DNA of 60,000 bases from Tubiluchus corallicola (taxonomy: Eukaryota > Priapulida > Priapulimorpha > Priapulimorphida > Tubiluchidae), in assembly GCA_030141605.1 (NCBI GenBank), contig JAQGDQ010000029.1:739501-799500 (forward strand), in the 5' to 3' direction. Position 1 is the stretch's first letter, and every line of letters starts with the position of its first letter. The notes below the pieces were generated by a model, which searched no databases, had not been told where the DNA came from, and worked only from the letters and a program-made list of their open reading frames with translations. Below, in pieces: positions 25,751-37,289 of the stretch. The position numbers and the translations under genes were made by a program.

Positions 25751-26413
25751 AGTGAAACAATCTAAATTGAAACTGCTTATGGTGCTGCAATAGTGAAGAT
25801 GATATCGAAGTGATCAAGTGTTCACCATTATGACAGCTAACAACTCACACTTAGCAACTTATTCTTGCGAAATATTACTTTCATTCCACATATGTACTTA
25901 AACCCATACGCATATAACCAACCACAAAAGTGAACGAGTGTCACCACGATTTGGTAATTCTTTCCTGACGAAATGAAAGACAATTGCTTAGGTACCGTGT
26001 TACGCCGCGCATTGCATGCTACAAATTGCTAGCCCTTGCATAACATAGACTGTCAATACGACAATTATGAAACGACAATAAATATATTTTTAGGTGTCAT
26101 GTTGTATATGTCACGTATCATGTGTTGCGCATTGCCAACACTTACATGATAATAGAATTGCACCACGCAGTGATAAAGTAGCACAGGTAATTCGTACAAA
26201 CGCTGAGTAATCACGTATATGCTTGACTACAGTAGTACCCAACTGTGGCGAGCCTAGTCTCTAATTGACAGAAAAATTGCATCTGGTCATTTCGTTTATC
26301 ATACTGACTCTAACCTGCTTTTGTCGTTGAGGGAGTGAATATTAAGCCTACATCCAAATAACACCTAGGTACCTTAAAGTACTTTTACAGTCTACTAGTT
26401 CAGTGTTTCATGT

Positions 26414-26837
26414 TAAAGTTGAAACAAAATAAGTTCCAGTCCCGCTACACACATTTAACACAAATAGTAGGCTCTGCCGTTTTAAACACTGGATTCTTAA
26501 GTGAACTGAACTGCAAAAATACAATCTGAAAATGCCTGTGTAAAAGTCTAAAACAAAAACGTATATGATTATTTATATGATCGAATAAAACCATCTAAAA
26601 ATTATTTTAATGCTGATGCTGTCACTAAAGTTGAAACAAAATAAGTTCCAGTCCCGCTACACACATTTAACACAAATAGTAGGCTCTGCCGTTTTAAACA
26701 CTGGATTCTTAAGTGAACTGAACTGCAAAAATACAATCTGAAAATGCCTGTGTAAAAGTCTAAAACAAAAACGTATATGATTATTTATATGATCGAATAA
26801 AACCATCTAAAAATTATTTTAATGCTGATGCTGTCAC
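26414..26837. repeat. Perfect tandem duplication, 2 x 212 bp
   Basis: Bases 26414-26625 are repeated in 26626-26837 without a difference that I could find by eye. The unit is non-coding. Perfect identity means a very recent duplication, a polymorphic tandem repeat or an assembly artefact. Confidence 0.85.
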
Positions 26838-27021
26838 TAAAATTTATAAGCTATCGTTTTAATTTTTCCAATCCACTTATCTAGAAATTACGACACAACA
26901 TTTAGCTTCATTTAGGCAACTAAACAATCACTAGACAAAACAACCAATGTAATTATTGTAGTTTTTTCTAAAACTGTTTTTGTGAATTTTTTAACAGCAA
27001 CATATTTTCTTCCTCCTTACA

Positions 27022-27188
27022 AGTATGGGTTCTTGCTGTTGTCATTGTCGTTGTCGCTGCTGGTGTTGCGACTGCTGTTTCTGTTTCTGTTGCTCCAGCT
27101 GCTGTTGCTGTTGCTGTTGTTATTGTTGCTACTGCGGTTGCTACTGTTGCCGTTGCCATTGTCGTTGTTGCTGTTGTTGTTGCTTTCA
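27022..27188. repeat. Degenerate trinucleotide tract (GTT/GCT/GTC-like)
   Basis: About 165 bp of imperfect triplets of the form (G/C)(T/C)T and TTG. Long open frames on both strands here (Leu-rich on +, Thr/Ala-rich on -) come from the repeat and should not be taken as genes. Confidence 0.8.
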
Positions 27189-27439
27189 CTAATATAATCG
27201 TTTTTTCAGTTGTTTATAGTATAACAATACATAAGAACAGTTGCGTAAAATGTAATAATAAAGGTCCCTTGCAACTTAATTTACGCGTTCTTGTTGACAA
27301 TTTGTAGTATTACATGTGGCTTCTGTTTATTCTGCGTAGGTTCTTACTCTAATTTGAACTGTATTGATCTCTGAACAAAATGTGCTAACCACTGATTCTC
27401 AGCACCAGAACTGTATTGATGCTTGAGCAAAACCAAGCA

Positions 27440-28330
27440 AGAAATTAGTGCTTTGGTCCAAGAAGTTAACCAGTGGATTTAGCCAACATCTAGATCGTGT
27501 CTCGATCTCATTGTAACTAATGTCCCAAACCAGTCTGTGCTAACATTCATTGAAGACACGTGGAAACACCGTCCAGTTTTGGACCAAATGAAATTTCTTC
27601 AAAATAAAATGCATAGTTTTAGCAGAAGAGTTTGGAACTATTCAAATCTTGATATCGTGTCTTTCTTAAACCATTTACGCGGCGAAAATTGGGACGCATG
27701 TATGTCTGAGGAAGTAAATCTGTTACGTGAAATTGCTATGAAAACTTTTTACGATATTTACTCTCTGCACATACCAAACCAATCTGTCTAACATAAAGAG
27801 ATGACTCTTGGATGTCTTCTAATATACGATCTTTGTAGCGTAAAAGAAACGGATTGTACAAAATATTTAAGATAATTTTCAACACAGGGCATTGGGATCA
27901 GTTGAAAAATGTTAGAAATGTAACGGTTGCTGAAATCAGGAAAACGTGTTTTTTATAAAAAATAAAGCTAATCAGTTAAGTCAGCAAGCAAATTCCAAAA
28001 ACTGGTACAAGCTAGTAAAAATAATTTTATAATAATATAAAGTCACCACATCTATACTCCCGGTTTTAGACACAAATTGTAATTTATTAACTGCTGATTC
28101 CAAATTCCAAAGCCAATGTATTTAACAACTATTTTGTATCTCAGACTATATTAAATGACAACAATGTTGTTCCACCTGGGTTGTGACTACTGACAGACGT
28201 TTTTCGATCAGTTATAATTGTAAATCAAACTAATGTCATGGATTGCGGACTTGAAAATATAAGCACTAAGAAGCTTAAATTAGCTGCACCAGTTCAGACG
28301 CTTAGCTAATCTTTTTGATTTGTCTCTGTC
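27440..28330 (+). pseudogene. Decayed LINE fragment (endonuclease end to RT start)
   Basis: In changing frames the sequence reads like the linker of a Jockey-type LINE polyprotein: C-L-D-L-I-V-T-N-V-P (endonuclease end, near 27500), S-R-R-V-W-N-Y-S-N-L-D (27630), L-K-N-V-R-N-V-T-V-A-E-I-R-K (27890), N-W-Y-K-L-V-K (28000), then F-N-N-Y-F-V-S-Q-T-I-L-N-D (28110) and A-P-V-Q-T-L-S (28290). One stretch (27537-27791) stays open for 84 codons. Stops and shifts elsewhere show long decay. It is older than the LINE at 19.2-24.1 kb and does not look like a copy of it. Confidence 0.65.
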
Positions 28331-28681
28331 AAAAAAATGAAAATTTGTATGGACACAAATAGTTGGGATTAATTTTAACTAACCATTTTTCGTGGAAATA
28401 TTTTGGCAAAACACATATTGTTATACAGTGTACTGGTAGAATACTGTGATTGTATTTAGGGTAATTGCACACATTCATGCTCAGCAGATCATGCTGCACT
28501 GATTGTTTCTGGGGTGGTATTTGATGTAGCATTTATTGACGATTTACACGCCATGCAATTACAATTGCAATAACAAGTTACAAAACATTACATAAGCAAT
28601 GCAATACACTACAATGAAAAAAATACACAGACAAAACCCCGCACATGGGGTATAATCGTCAACACAATATACAGTAAAACA

Positions 28682-28693
28682 CAATAATAATAC

Positions 28694-28752
<59 letters not shown>
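28682..28752. repeat. (AAT)n microsatellite
   Basis: About 70 bp of nearly perfect AAT repeats in non-coding DNA. The region from 28331 to 30130 around it holds no gene that I can support. Confidence 0.9.
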
Positions 28753-28753
<1 letters not shown>

Positions 28754-30130
28754 CAGTATTACAATTATATTATATTATGTTAAGTTATTTTACAAAGTTT
28801 AGTGCACAACGAATTTTAGAATTGCAGTTATATATTACAACAAATTTAGACTGTAGAACATACTATTATACTAAAATTACGTTTTACAAAATAGTAACTT
28901 ACATTTAAAGTGAAGTGCTAGAATTAATGTACATAATGAAGATCTTACACTATTAAATAAAACAACAAGTAAACACAATTTTATAAATTGCGTTTTATAA
29001 TAAAACACTCAGTAATATATCTTGACACTGAATTTGTCATTTCAAAATCACTACCTTTTGACAGCAAAATAACTTTTGGTCCATAGGTAGATTAATAAAA
29101 GTAGGAAAAATTTTCGCAATAGAACAGAATAAATTTAACCGTAGATGATGGTAATTTTTACAGCCAAATGCAAAATGCATTTCATTTTCGATTTTTCCTT
29201 CATTACAATGTTTGTTAACAGGTATTTTGGGTATACAGTGTCAGCCTTTTTCTATATACAAGTTGTGAGAACTGATACGTAGTTTAGGAAAGTTCGATCT
29301 TGGTACATGATTATGTATAAAAAGAAGATACTTTTCGGCTTCAAATTCTTGCTTAAATTTTGTATGGGTTCTTGGTTTATTAGTTTCGTCTGTTTTGCCC
29401 GTTTCTTTTGTAGCACATTCCTTCCAGTAAATTTTATAATCTATTTGCAGTTTCTCCTTCAAAGCATGTAGAAAAGGTTTGGTTTGATTGACCCCTTGCT
29501 GTTCCCAAATATGAGAAAAGCCCAAATGACGTAAAATGTTTCTTACAAATTGTAACCAACATCCCGTAATTTGGTTAAGAAGATTTTAATTTTCTTCGTA
29601 GGTTCGGTATATCAATGTATTTTGTGGAGAGTTCAATATTTTAAGCCAGTATTTTATTGTCCTGATTATAACGTCTACGTATAGAGGGAAACGACCCAGC
29701 TCTCCCTTGACCGCATGATTAACGGAAAATTTATTGACGCCAAGAGCGAACATTTACAAGCATACAACCAGTTTATATGTATGTTTGTAAATTTACCACT
29801 GATGATGACACCAGCAGCTAGTCGAAACATCTGGCATGGTTTTAATGTAAAAGTTTTTAATAAAGTTGTGTTGTTTTTAACTCAAATATATATATATATT
29901 GTCTCAAACGTAATCAATTGTTACATAATGATGTTACATAAATACTAATAATGTCACATATACGATTTCTTCTATTTGATGTAAATTTCCATATGTACAT
30001 AATGTGCTTGTACAGGCATATGTATGTATGTAGGCTTATATGTGGGCGCACATGTGTGACGTTGCTTGGGTTAGTTATAGAGGTCCTTGGGTATACTTAC
30101 GTACAATTTTCTGTCAGTCCGTAACAGATG

Positions 30131-30494
30131 CAAGTGTGGTGTGACGATTCGAACGATTTTTTAGAGTTCGAATTCGATTTGAAACTAAAACTATAGATTC
30201 GAATAACTCAGCACTTCAATCACGTAATGTTCTTTATCATTAAATCGATTGAAACATCATGCAGTTAGCATAATTTAGCTGTGATTTCTGTGCACAATTT
30301 TAAACAAATTACTAGTCGTTTTATTGCAGAACAAAATCGAGTAATATGCATGATCTTTATAAGACTAAGTTTTACTGGTGGTTCGAAATTTTTTTCGAAA
30401 ATCTTTCAGTCTCAATTCGAATTCGGTTCGAACTCGAAACACTGAAGTTCGGTTCGATTCGAATTCGCATACTGGTAGAGAATGCTCACCCCTA
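30131..30494. mobile_element. TTCGAA-rich palindromic repeat, possible hAT-type MITE
   Basis: About 360 bp rich in TTCGAA, GAATTCGAA and similar palindromic words at both ends. The right edge read inward is TAGGGGTGAGCATT, which resembles the common hAT terminus (YAGGGGTG). The left edge (GTGTGGTGTGACG) matches it only loosely. There is no coding capacity. Class assignment rests on terminal similarity alone. Confidence 0.4.
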
Positions 30495-30739
30495 CGATGA
30501 CATTTGAAACAGAAACGGTGATATCTATGTGTAAGCTATACTATATTATTAAAGAGTCAAGTATATTTAAGTGCCTGTATAGCATTTGCTGAAATTTGAA
30601 ACCAAACTTGCTCGAGCGAAAGGAAACGTGAAAAAGCAGGGATGTCGATGAAACGATAACACTGCATTCCTATGAAACCATAAATGCGTTATACCATTAC
30701 CTGAGAGTTTGTAAATATAAAAATATTATTAGAAACCAA

Positions 30740-30970
30740 TATTTCTTTGAAAACGGGGTCGACGGGCCGTCCAGAAAAAAGCATTCCCTAAATAAATTCG
30801 TAGCGTTTCATCCTGGTAGAGGCGTTTCTAGAGGGCGTGTTTCCCCCCAAACACCGCTAGGGCATTTTTTGTACAGGGTGTTCAGGCAATGAGCAAAAGC
30901 AGCCATTTTCAAGAGTTTTCCTGTCGTTTTTAGAGGAACACCTTGTACAAAAAATGGCACTTATTCGGCC
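30740..30970. repeat. Dispersed repeat copy 1 with an internal hairpin
   Basis: A block at 30849-30887 (aacaccgctagggcatttt...) is closely similar to 55811-55848 in the CRAT intron. In addition, 30861-30882 and 30937-30959 are inverted copies of one another (core CATTTTTTGTACA), giving a stem of about 22 bp with a 54-bp loop. It looks like part of an interspersed repeat family, probably a non-autonomous transposon. No protein is encoded. Confidence 0.5.
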
Positions 30971-32147
30971 TTTAGAGGGAAATTTACAACTCTTTTTAAA
31001 GAGGAAAAACCAGGTTACACGAAGATGTGGGTCTTAGTCTACTGTCGGGAAATCGCATGTATATTTCCCGAAGATAAATTTAATTTTGTATGTTACCCTA
31101 AAATCGCCCCTAAATTCTCTAGCATTTTTTCTAATTAGTGAATTTTCCTTTAAACGCATTCTTATAATATAGCCTTGAATGTTAAACTTAGAGATGCCCT
31201 TAGAACAGGTCTGTAGGTAGTTTCAGACCATACAAGTATGCATTGCATGAAGCCCACTATTTAGATTAATTTATGAAGGAAAAGTTTATATAAAGGCGCT
31301 CGACCTGAGAATCCAGGACGACTCCCTTAGCTTTCACTAGAGCAAGTCCCTCTGTATAGGCCTATAGTGGTAAATTATAATTAACAATTGGTGTACCTAA
31401 CTTAAATTTATATTATGGCTTTTAAGGTGATCATTGTGCTTTAGCGCATTGGTGCTACTTGTGATAATTATGCTATTCAAATAAATGGTAGTATGCAGGT
31501 AAACATTTAAAAAACTAACACTTTATATTTGTGAAGTTTGTAATAGGTGAATCATACTATTGTTCTCAAGTTGTAAGTGAATAGAAATGTTACTTGAATG
31601 AAACAATAACGTATTTTCTTGTGGCCACATTTTAATCAATTCTTGACTGTTTTTTGTTGGTTTGTGAACTTTTGAAATGGGAAGTGCGAATGACTAAATA
31701 AAATGATTAGACGTTCAAAGTAGCGAGAAACAAGCAATTAAAGAAATACATATCGAGGTTCATTTTAAAAATGGATAATCGCATAACTCTATCTTAACGG
31801 CAATCATAAAAATATTTCTTACAGTTTCAGTCCTGTTACAAATAGATTACCAGGTTAACGTACCATAGGTTTCTCCCATGAGTTTTATTAATATAAAAAT
31901 CGTACACAATTAAACAAACTGTCGATATCTACCAGGATAAAGGGCTATGAGTTACTCTGTTGAACATTTGAAACTGGACAACTGAACATCAGCCGGACAA
32001 CTTCCGAAATTAGGATTACGAATAATTAATTAATTGCCCACGGCTCTAAATTAAGTGCAAAAATTAATCTAATTGTTTAGGATTTACTTTAGCGTGAGTA
32101 ATTAAACTACGTAAATGGTGAATTGGTTGTCCAGCCATCATGACTAC
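30971..32147. other. Intergenic region without recognisable genes
   Basis: AT-rich sequence with no convincing exon, RNA gene or simple repeat longer than a few units. Confidence 0.3.
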
Positions 32148-32231
32148 GTCGTGGGGTATGGTAGTCTAGCATTCATGACATCCGCACTGTAAGCAAAAGG
32201 TCTATGGTTCAAATTCAAGCTGTGTCCCGAC
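32148..32231 (+). repeat. tRNA-derived sequence (SINE head or tRNA pseudogene)
   Basis: The sequence folds roughly as a tRNA. The ends GTCGTGG and TCCCGAC can pair in five of seven positions, there is an A-box-like TATGGTAGTCTAGC, and a good B box GGTTCAAATTC lies at 32206-32216. The loop C-T-G-T-A-A-G would give anticodon GTA (Tyr). A run of T (Pol III terminator) follows at once. Length (84 nt) and stem mismatches argue against a working tRNA. Confidence 0.5.
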
Positions 32232-33068
32232 TTTTTCTTACATTTTCTTTTCTTTCGAGCAAGGTTGATTAAATTTGAATATTCAATTACTGAATTACTG
32301 TGGGTTTGTTCCATCATTAATAATAATTTTGAAATTAAGATTGTACATTATTAATTGCCATAGTTTTACTTTCCGTTTTTGTTTTCAGTAATTTTTCTTC
32401 TCAGGCCCTACATTGTTTTTACAGATTAGAACACTGCGTTTAAATTGATTTTGAGTACCTGGGTACCTGGTATTGGCTACCTTTTTTCATAAAGGAAAAG
32501 CTGAGTTTTAGTTACTTTTTATATATTTTGATAAACAATAGACAGCCAAGTGCTTGTTAAGTGGCGATAGCCGAAGTTTTAAATACGTGTTTAAAGAGAC
32601 AGCATTATTTTTGTATAATTTTGAATCTGTTTAGTTTAGTTTTATAATAGGCATGCTAGTAGTTGACACAGCTGACACTATATGTATACTTTTGATTACT
32701 ATTACAATGGGTTTGTATATTGTCACCATGTTAGCAGTTTGCAGTGCACGGTTAGTTGAAACATGTCTTACTTCAAGAAAGAGATACTTCGGCGATGAGA
32801 AAAATTATTGATTTATTGGCCAAAGCACAATGGTAGCCATCAGAAGGAGAGCCAAGGAGTGTGTGTGTAGCTGTAAGCAACGTAACAGGAAGCCTGACAA
32901 CTAGTAATATACAAATGCAACACAAGCAACTTGTGCAAATATATAATTGTAAAAATACACAGGCTACCTATATAGTTTCTGACAAATTCACAAACAATGC
33001 GACTATTTTAACTTATTAATGTCTCTTATTAACGTATTAAGGCAGGATACACCCCCTCCCTCTCTCCC

Positions 33069-33071
<3 letters not shown>

Positions 33072-33151
<80 letters not shown>
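33072..33151. repeat. (CT)n microsatellite
   Basis: About 80 bp of uninterrupted CT repeats. The minus-strand frame with an Arg-Glu repeat across it is a product of the array. Confidence 0.95.
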
Positions 33152-33152
<1 letters not shown>

Positions 33153-35014
33153 AAATACAGTGAGAGGTGATAAAAGTCTTACACGCGTTACAGAATAACT
33201 ATTTAATAAAATGTGATATTGTAACAGTCCCTTGTGTCCGGCAGAGAAAACCATGCCTTTATGCGGTTCTAATGACTAACGTTGCGTGAGATTATCCATT
33301 ATTCAAATCAAGTGACGTGATTTTCTTATCGTCTAGAAAATAAATTGAAAATGTCAGGTGGAAATGCATTGCAAGATGTTGAAATTCAATGCAATGATGA
33401 TGACTTCACTCAAGCGGAAACGTCAGTTTAATGGAGCAAGCTGAGTTAGGTAAGCCAGAGCAAGCCGAAAAAAAGCAAGCGCTGACAATCTGGGGAAGCT
33501 TTTTGCATCACCATTACTTTTATATATTAAGTAACATATACTGGGGCTACAGATTTCTTGTCACTCAGCGAATTAGACGTCAAAGCAATGTTGCAAGCGG
33601 CCTGCCACAGTGCCACTCAACGCTGCAGATTGTTGTTATAATACACTGTAGCTATAAGACTCTAGTAATGTGTGTTAACAACCTTCACAGAATTTAATCA
33701 GCGGCGCGCAGGGCCCGCATTTTAGACCGTCTTTGTTTCCACCAGATTTTGTGAAAATCGGCGATGAAATCTTCAGATCTTGAAAAGTGCAAATGTATTT
33801 TAATAAAACATGTTAAAACATGTTTTTCGAATTATCGACCAAGTGATCACAGTTCATTATTGTTGATCTAGTTATTTAAACCCATGTAAGACATTGTGTA
33901 TGCAATGTTTCGACATATTAAAAGCAGTAAGCTGCAGTGTGGCAGCTTTCTACTTTGTTAGTGGACTTATCAAGACGGAATTAAATTTGTGGATTCGCGC
34001 TAACGCTGGTTTGAGAGTAATGACACAGTCTCGCATCTGAGGCTGTCATTTCGCACCGGTAACTTTGTTATGTTTGGTTATTTTTTAGTTACTGGCGCAT
34101 TCTGGCCATTATTTCCTTCATTCTACGTCTGTTCATAGAAACTCACAAATGGCATTTTTATAACAATAATGTGTACGAGGTTTTTACTTTTAATTGCCTT
34201 TGTAAGACGTTGAACCATGTCTACGACCTTACGATAATAAGTCACATATTTGATGGCACAACTTATGACGTCATATCTCAACTCCTATTCATCAAATCAA
34301 CATTCTCCAGTGCTAACAAATCATTAATGCTGCTCATCGACCAGTACTAAATAATGCGCTGTTAGAATTTGACAAGATTGCCAACTATCCGACGCGTAAG
34401 AACTTCACTGCAGTGACAAAATCCTATGAACGATAAGAACTCGATATAGACAAATGTTGACAAGTATCTCTCTTGATACGATACGAATATCTGAAACTGC
34501 AATAGTGACCTTGTACGAACCTCAAACTCACAATTAAATACTACAATTTAGTGGACTATAGATATGGGGGTATAAAGAAGGCAGAGCTCTTCTAAGTTTC
34601 AATATAATTATATAGGATCTCACGTCCAGGCTATACGCAACCGTGAATGTCATGAAATTAGACTTTTTCTTATTGTCGTGTAGCCTTTTTTGACAACAAT
34701 TGTAGGAAGCATACGTCCCGGGCGAAACTGCCAACCTAGGCTGCCTATACAGGATATCTACACAAAACATCAAAGTTCAAGGAAATCAAGCTTTAGAGCA
34801 AATAAAGTACAATAATTTTCTGCTTTCATATTCAACAGACCTTCATCTCAGGAGGGCAAACGAATCTCCACACACTGCTACATTATAAGAATCAAACAAA
34901 TCCACCTACATCTGAAGAATCTGGCATGGTGCACAGACTATTTTTAAACACACTCATAGACCTCTTAAACATTGGAATCTCGAAAATTTATTGAAATCTA
35001 CAAGCAGACAAAAC
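33152..35014. other. Intergenic region, no supported gene
   Basis: A 26-codon ATG frame at 33351 and an overlapping 88-codon frame at 33431 (with a GTAAGC splice-donor-like site near 33451) look partly protein-like but match no family that I know. The rest is AT-rich with no exon-like segment. Confidence 0.25.
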
Positions 35015-35290
35015 GATTTTGTCTAGTAACGTGTCCGCTTTTCGCCTGATAGGTCGTGAGTTCGATACAGTGGCCGGGTGTAATACTAAAGACTTTTTAA
35101 AAATGGTACCTGTTGTTGTTCTGCCTGGCACGTGGCATTTAAGGTAAAAGTGGGATAATAATAGTTTCTGTTATGTAGCTGTAGTATGTTATTTTCAGTC
35201 GACGCAAAAGCTCGTTGAAGCTTATGTTAATTGTTGATCTCAAAAAGCCGAGTTTAGATAAAGATTATTATTATTATTATATTATTATTA
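35015..35290 (+). mobile_element. tRNA-derived SINE with (TTA)n tail
   Basis: The head has an A-box-like TGTCTAGTAACG and a B box near 35056-35068 (GTGAGTTCGATAC). A conserved-looking body follows (tacctgttgttgttctgcc, then ggcacgtggcatttaagg). The 3' end is TTTAGATAAAG followed by (TTA)n to 35290. Head, body and tail in this order are diagnostic of a SINE. The tail resembles the 3' end of the LINE at 24060-24102, its likely source of reverse transcriptase. Confidence 0.72.
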
Positions 35291-35295
35291 ATGGC

Positions 35296-35340
35296 ACTTC
35301 CTGACTTGTGTCAACTGTTATACAGTCAGGAACTTTGTGC
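35296..35340. repeat. Short inverted repeat (hairpin)
   Basis: GCACTTCCTGACT and AGTCAGGAACTTTGTGC face each other across about 15 bp directly after the SINE tail. It could form a stem or be the edge of another small element. Confidence 0.45.
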
Positions 35341-35384
35341 TTTATAATTTCTTCCTTTATAAATTAATTCGCCAATTCAAGGTT

Positions 35385-35572
35385 TCTTTCAAACAGTTGA
35401 GACGTTCTAGCCGGGTGTTGTCGAATGTGATATTGTGGTACATATCACACAGACTAGTATAATCAGCATTGATAGCAAGCTTAGAGAGTACAGAGTCTGT
35501 TACGTCGTCGATGAACAGCTGAAACAATATAGGAGCTATTAGCTTATAGACCCTTGTACCTTGAAGAACTGC
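35385..35572 (-). pseudogene. Reverse transcriptase fragment of a LINE (minus strand)
   Basis: On the minus strand a stop-free frame reads V-L-Q-G-T...I-A-P-I-L-F-Q-L-F-I-D-D-V, then S-K-L-A-I-N-A-D-Y-T-S-L. This matches the reverse transcriptase stretch G-V-P-Q-G-S-...-P-I-L-F-...-I-N-D and the catalytic Y-A-D-D box. In this copy the box reads A-D-Y-T, so the second Asp is lost and it is dead. It is only about 60 codons long and lies in opposite orientation to the LINE end just downstream. Confidence 0.65.
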
Positions 35573-35752
35573 AAATAATGACTGCCATATCTACTAATCT
35601 TCCTCGATAGTTGCACTGCTGTGTAAAATAATACGTAATAATTATATGTGATATGTAAGGTTCTAAGTAGTAGTGCCAGTGAAATTCTTAGAAGCCATAT
35701 TACAGAAAAAATGTGCAGAGTAGAAGCATCAACCTCACAGGACCGGAAGCAT

Positions 35753-36656
35753 CTATGAGCAACGTACGAGACTTCTGGAAAGCAACTAAAAATATTAATA
35801 TTCGCGGTGAACGTGTCGCAGAGTTACATCACAGCGTGTTTCAGTATCGCCAAAATTATGTAAAAGCCTAATTTTAATATGAAATGGAGTAATAAACTAA
35901 AAACTAATGCTCAACTATATTGGAAAACTATGACCAATTTGTCGCACAGATATTTAGATCAGACTCTTAGTTTAAAAACTGGAAAATCCGAAAGAAGAGT
36001 AAAAGTATCTGCAGTGAGGTTATTGACTGGACAGGGAAAGTTTAGTGAGCTGATGAGTCGTATTGGATTTGCTAGAGACGAGCTTTGTGATTGCGGTATG
36101 GAAGCCCAGAATCCAGAACATTTGATATACAGATGTCCTGGAGTTGACGCAAACAGGCGTCAAATGTATTACTAAATGAACTAGGAAATTACAACTTAAA
36201 TCTTGTGTATTGCACCAAAAATTCAAATTTAATAGCAGGGCTAATTTACTTTGTAAAGGACACTTTAATTTTAAGATCTTGCTGCTAAATACGAGTAAAA
36301 TGGGGCTTAAAATTGTGTAGTTTTTAAGATCATTGGTTGTAATTCTTTGTGGACTTGAATATTGAATTGGGGATTTTATAATTTAAAATATTAATTTAAC
36401 TGAGTTTAATCTAACAAAAGGAAACTTGCTTCATTAACAACTTTGATTTTAGCACTTACGTTAACACTCATTGTTTAACATCACTGTAAATAATCTTATA
36501 TTCACCAAGCTAATTACAGAGTGCCGAACATGTAATATTGTAAAATTCACTCTCTCTATTTAAAATTGTATAACGTTTGTACAGCAATTTTTTTCCTGCA
36601 AAAATAGGCTAATAAAGACTTATCATCATCATCGTCATCATCATCATCAAATATTT
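35753..36656 (+). mobile_element. 5'-truncated LINE 3' end with (TCA)n tail
   Basis: A short frame at 35753 (V-R-D-F-W-K-A-T-K-N-I-N) resembles a LINE linker. The main frame 35879-36175 ends in the C-terminal CxC...H...C finger of LINE polyproteins (C-D-C-G-M-E...P-E-H-L-I-Y-R-C-P), preceded by V-R-L-L-T-G-Q-G-K-F. About 430 bp of 3' UTR follow, ending in AATAAAGACTT and a (TCATCA)n tail to about 36650. This tail differs from the (TTA)n of the 19-24 kb LINE, so a second LINE family is present. Confidence 0.75.
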
Positions 36657-37289
36657 TTGTCTTCCTCAAGCCAGATGCATACGAGTGCCTCGCCGTATCG
36701 TAATACGAATCGCACGTTTTCCAGATCAGCCACCGCTTGTTATCATATAGCTGCATTAGTCCAGGAAATATTAATACTTAGCTAATACTTATTTAGTGTA
36801 ATAGCATTATCGTAATACTCCATTACTAATACGCACAGTAAAAGAAATACATAAAATCTACTTAGTGCAAAAAACAAATACGCCTTTCACTTCCACAGAA
36901 AATAAATTAAATAACTCTTATGCGTTTCTCTCTTTTTTTGTGTTTTTTCTTTTTCTTGCTTAATTCCGAGATTTTTCGTTAATTAACCTTCACCGGTGCA
37001 TTAGTAATGATGCGTCAGAAAATGCAGCACACAGTCTTCCTAGTAAATTAGTAAATGAACTGTCACGGATTGTAAGAGTAATGGGATTAAACACAAAACA
37101 CAGAGTTTAATTAACACAACACATGCAGTTTTCTTTGAAAAACGAATAGTTCTTAGCTGGAATACAGCAAAAGTGGAGCGTCTAAGAGACCTAGCTTCAT
37201 TTACTTTAGCTCGCTCGCACATAATGAAATTATTCAACGTGATCCAAACTACCCTGATCCCTTGGTAGTGTGAGTCAAGTGTTCGCGTC

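Noticed and set aside
26968-27197. Leu-rich and Thr/Ala-rich peptides on both strands
   Set aside because: They derive from a degenerate trinucleotide tract; there is no splice context and no conserved domain.
32148-32231. Functional tRNA-Tyr
   Set aside because: The acceptor stem has mismatches, the length is atypical and the anticodon stem does not pair well, so it is listed as tRNA-derived only.
33003-33254. Arg-Glu repeat protein on the minus strand
   Set aside because: It is a direct translation of a perfect (CT)n array, with no support outside it.
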